DNA from: SAR202 cluster bacterium
GTDB lineage: Bacteria; Chloroflexota; Dehalococcoidia; UBA3495
Direction: 5' to 3'
NCBI GenBank assembly: GCA_009392075.1
Contig: VFHG01000084.1
Location: 1 to 6,741, forward strand
DNA: 6,741 nucleotides
The notes under the pieces: generated by a model
Seen by the model: the letters and a program-made list of their open reading frames with translations, nothing else
What the model was told of the DNA's origin: nothing
Database searches by the model: none
Part shown: positions 4,826-6,741 of the stretch, one piece after another
Layout of the letters: every line of letters starts with the position of its first letter
Position numbering within the stretch: the first letter of the stretch is position 1
Program-made: the position numbers and the translations under genes

Positions 4826-6376
4826 ATGAAGTACGACGTGATAGTTGTCGGGGCAGGCTCGGCCGGCTCCATCATGGCTTCCCGCCTCTGCGAGGATCCG
4901 AACCGCTCCGTTTTGTTGTTGGAGGCAGGCCCGGACTACCCCGAGTTTGAGCAACTGCCCGATGAGGTGAAATTCGGCTACGCCACTGCCACCGATATCA
5001 TGACCAGCGACCACAATTGGCAATTCTGGGGTAAGGCCACCGAGACTTCGCCTCCTATGATGGTCCCCCGGGGCAAAGTCACCGGCGGCTCCAGCGCCAT
5101 CAACGGCCAGGTATTCCTGCGGGGAGTGCCCGAGGACTATGACTCCTGGGCTGCGATGGGCAATGACGAGTGGAGCTTTCCACAGTTGCTGCAGTACTTC
5201 CGAAAGATCGAGACTGACTCCGACTTTCCGGACGACGATTTTCATAGCTCGGAGGGTCCCATAATCGCCCGCCGGTTCAAGCAGGACGAGCTTAATCCAG
5301 ACCAAGCAGCATTCCAGGCTTCCTGCCGGGCCGCTGGATTTCCGGATAGCCCAGACCATAACCATCCAGAGGCGTCTGGCATCGGGCCGATCCCATTCAA
5401 TAATCCTAATGGCATCAGATTCAGCACCGCCATCGGATATCTGACTCCGGCCCGACACCGGCTGAACCTGACGATTCGGCCCAACTGCACCACCCGCCGA
5501 ATCATCTTTGAGGGCAAGAAAGCCGTTGGAGTGGAGGTTGAGAGCGGAGGCGAGATATTTACCGCTGAAGCAGACCAGATCATACTCAGTTCCGGCGCTA
5601 TCGGGTCGCCGCAGATCATGCTGCTCTCCGGCGTGGGTCCCGCGACCCATCTCCAGGAGATGGGCCTGCCGGTGGTCCACGATCTTCCCGGAGTGGGACA
5701 GAACCTGCGCGACCATCCCATGATCTACGTAACTTTCAAGACCAAAGAAGGCTTTCACCTGGACGGGTTTGCCCCTCGGGTGCAGATGGGCTTGCGGTGG
5801 ACCTCCGAAGGCTCAGAATACCGGAACGACCTGATGATCTTAATGCAGTCGTACGCCACGGAGCGAGTCGACCGGGGCGGCGAACGCATGGAGCCCTTGG
5901 GCGTTCGGATGCTGGGGGTTTTGGACCTGGCCATGAGCGCCGGGGAACTGAAGCTGACCTCCACCGACCCCAGTGTGCAGCCTTCGTTGGACTACCGGTA
6001 CTTGCGCGACCCATTCGACCGGCAGCGGATGCGGGAGATGGTCCGGACCTGCGTCAGTTTGGGCCAGGGTGACACCTTCAACGACTTCGTGGAATACCGC
6101 ATCGAGCCTACCGACGAGGAATTGGCCTCGGACGACGCCCTAGACGCCTTCTGCGCCCGGGATGTCACGACTGGACAACACATATCGGGCACCTGCAAGA
6201 TGGGCCCGTCCTCAGACGACATGGCAGTAGTTGACCAGCACGGGCGAGTCCATGGCCTGGAGAATCTGCGGATAGCGGATGCGTCGATCATGCCCAACTG
6301 TATCCGCGCCAACACAAACGTCACCACCATGATGATTGGCGAACGCATCGCCGATTTCATTCGGAACGGTGGATAG
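4826..6376 (+). CDS. GMC family oxidoreductase (FAD-dependent alcohol/choline dehydrogenase-like)
   Basis: 516 residues from ATG 4826, chosen because MKYDVIVVGAGSAG puts the Rossmann strand at the N-terminus as usual, GGGAG at 4814-4818 is a good ribosome site, and the upstream in-frame ATGs lie in the promoter. The FAD dinucleotide motif GAGSAG is at 10-14 with Gly9, and the ribose-binding acid is E33 in LLLEAGP. GMC signature 1 is GKVTGGSSAINGQVFLRG (83-100) and signature 2 is GAIGSPQIMLLSGVGP (257-272). The C-terminal GQHISGTCKMG (450-460) gives catalytic H452, and RANTNVTTMMIGE (494-506) gives the second catalytic position, probably N496 as in choline oxidase. Members oxidise alcohols, sugars or choline, passing electrons to O2 or a carrier. 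No signal peptide, so cytoplasmic. It is the first gene of a unit with the gene at 6386. Substrate unknown. Confidence 0.96.
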   Translation: MKYDVIVVGAGSAGSIMASRLCEDPNRSVLLLEAGPDYPEFEQLPDEVKFGYATATDIMTSDHNWQFWGKATETSPPMMVPRGKVTGGSSAINGQVFLRGVPEDYDSWAAMGNDEWSFPQLLQYFRKIETDSDFPDDDFHSSEGPIIARRFKQDELNPDQAAFQASCRAAGFPDSPDHNHPEASGIGPIPFNNPNGIRFSTAIGYLTPARHRLNLTIRPNCTTRRIIFEGKKAVGVEVESGGEIFTAEADQIILSSGAIGSPQIMLLSGVGPATHLQEMGLPVVHDLPGVGQNLRDHPMIYVTFKTKEGFHLDGFAPRVQMGLRWTSEGSEYRNDLMILMQSYATERVDRGGERMEPLGVRMLGVLDLAMSAGELKLTSTDPSVQPSLDYRYLRDPFDRQRMREMVRTCVSLGQGDTFNDFVEYRIEPTDEELASDDALDAFCARDVTTGQHISGTCKMGPSSDDMAVVDQHGRVHGLENLRIADASIMPNCIRANTNVTTMMIGERIADFIRNGG

Positions 6377-6385
6377 GAGTTCGAT

Positions 6386-6741
6386 ATGCCAAGAGTTGCG
6401 CTAGACTTGAATAACGCCGCAGACCGGCAAAAGGTCAAATCAGAGTGGAAAGTTGGAGAGGGATTTGTCCCCGGCGAACCCAATGAGGGCCTCACTGCCC
6501 GACTGCTGGCCAGCCCACCCCGGGAAGCGAATTTCGATGACTCAGGCTGGTCCGTGTGCGCCGACATCCGAAAAAGCCTTTCTGTGGGCTTCACCTTCGC
6601 ATGGTACCGGACCACCGTCGAGCTGCCCTTAGAGGTCAACAATATGCCGGTCGAGGGCGCGAGGCTGTGGTTCGAAACCAACGTGGACAACTATGGCGAG
6701 ATCTGGGTCAACGGCCAGATCGACCGGAGCACAGGCGTCAT
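6386..6741 (+). CDS. Galactose-binding-fold N-terminal domain protein, possibly SMP-30/gluconolactonase type (3' end outside the window)
   Basis: The frame is open from ATG 6386 to the window edge, about 118 residues. AGGAG at 6375-6379 overlaps the GMC stop codon, giving a 9-bp gap and probable translational coupling. The sequence has a beta-sandwich carbohydrate-binding look: FDDSGW, then FAWYRTTVELP, then ARLWFETNVDNYGEIWVNGQ, the arrangement seen in galactose-binding-like modules of glycoside hydrolase family 2 and in the N-terminal extension of some SMP-30/gluconolactonase-like proteins. I favour the latter because of the upstream GMC dehydrogenase, which could supply a lactone, but the catalytic part is outside the window. 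No signal peptide is visible. Confidence 0.85.
   Translation, partial: MPRVALDLNNAADRQKVKSEWKVGEGFVPGEPNEGLTARLLASPPREANFDDSGWSVCADIRKSLSVGFTFAWYRTTVELPLEVNNMPVEGARLWFETNVDNYGEIWVNGQIDRSTGV

Noticed and set aside
4781..5758. Long open frame of 325 codons on the minus strand
   Set aside because: It lies fully antisense to the GMC gene, whose motifs are intact; the frame is a by-product of high GC at third positions and its protein resembles no family.
5992..6690. Open frame of 232 codons on the minus strand
   Set aside because: It is antisense to the end of the GMC gene and to the following sugar-binding gene, both well supported by motifs and ribosome sites.
1..6741. CRISPR array, insertion sequence, tRNA or phage genes
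   Set aside because: No spaced repeat series, no transposase or integrase frame, no terminal inverted repeats and no cloverleaf-like segment were seen.

Overview
The window looks like an accessory metabolic stretch of a bacterial chromosome of moderate GC. It holds two unrelated luciferase-like (LLM) flavin/F420 oxidoreductases, an aldo/keto reductase, a GMC oxidoreductase, a TauE/SafE exporter and the start of a sugar-binding, probably lactonase-type, protein. Paralogous LLM and GMC oxidoreductases in such density are typical of environmental Chloroflexota (the SAR202 lineage is a good fit) and some Actinomycetota. This taxonomic reading is inference; no rRNA or other marker gene is present.

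Layout: (1) 1-423, the 3' end of an aldo/keto reductase (+). (2) 424-735, AT-richer non-coding DNA. (3) 736-999, a decayed or miniature Ada-type zinc domain (+), whose stop overlaps the stop of the next gene tail to tail. (4) 996-2066, an LLM oxidoreductase (-), preceded by a ~130-nt 5' leader with a promoter, two tandem intrinsic terminators and a competing antiterminator-like fold. (5) 2287-2493, a small Xre-like HTH protein (+) divergent from it, with a repeated 9-bp motif and a palindrome between them. (6) 2533-3333 and 3469-4653, a TauE/SafE transporter and a second LLM oxidoreductase, both on the minus strand with the LLM gene upstream. (7) 4826-6376, a GMC oxidoreductase (+) divergent from the second LLM gene, each with a good sigma70-like promoter, followed 9 bp later by a sugar-binding-domain gene that runs off the window.

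By eye the left part (to about 2500) is clearly AT-richer than the right part, so two chromosomal segments of different history may meet near the convergent HTH/TauE junction.

Functional reading: the LLM2-TauE pair would fit oxidative cleavage of a sulfonate with export of sulfite. The GMC gene and the following gene would fit oxidation of a sugar or alcohol to a lactone and its hydrolysis. The most unusual element is the double-terminator leader of the first LLM gene, which leaves no room for a promoter downstream of the second terminator and so suggests regulated antitermination.
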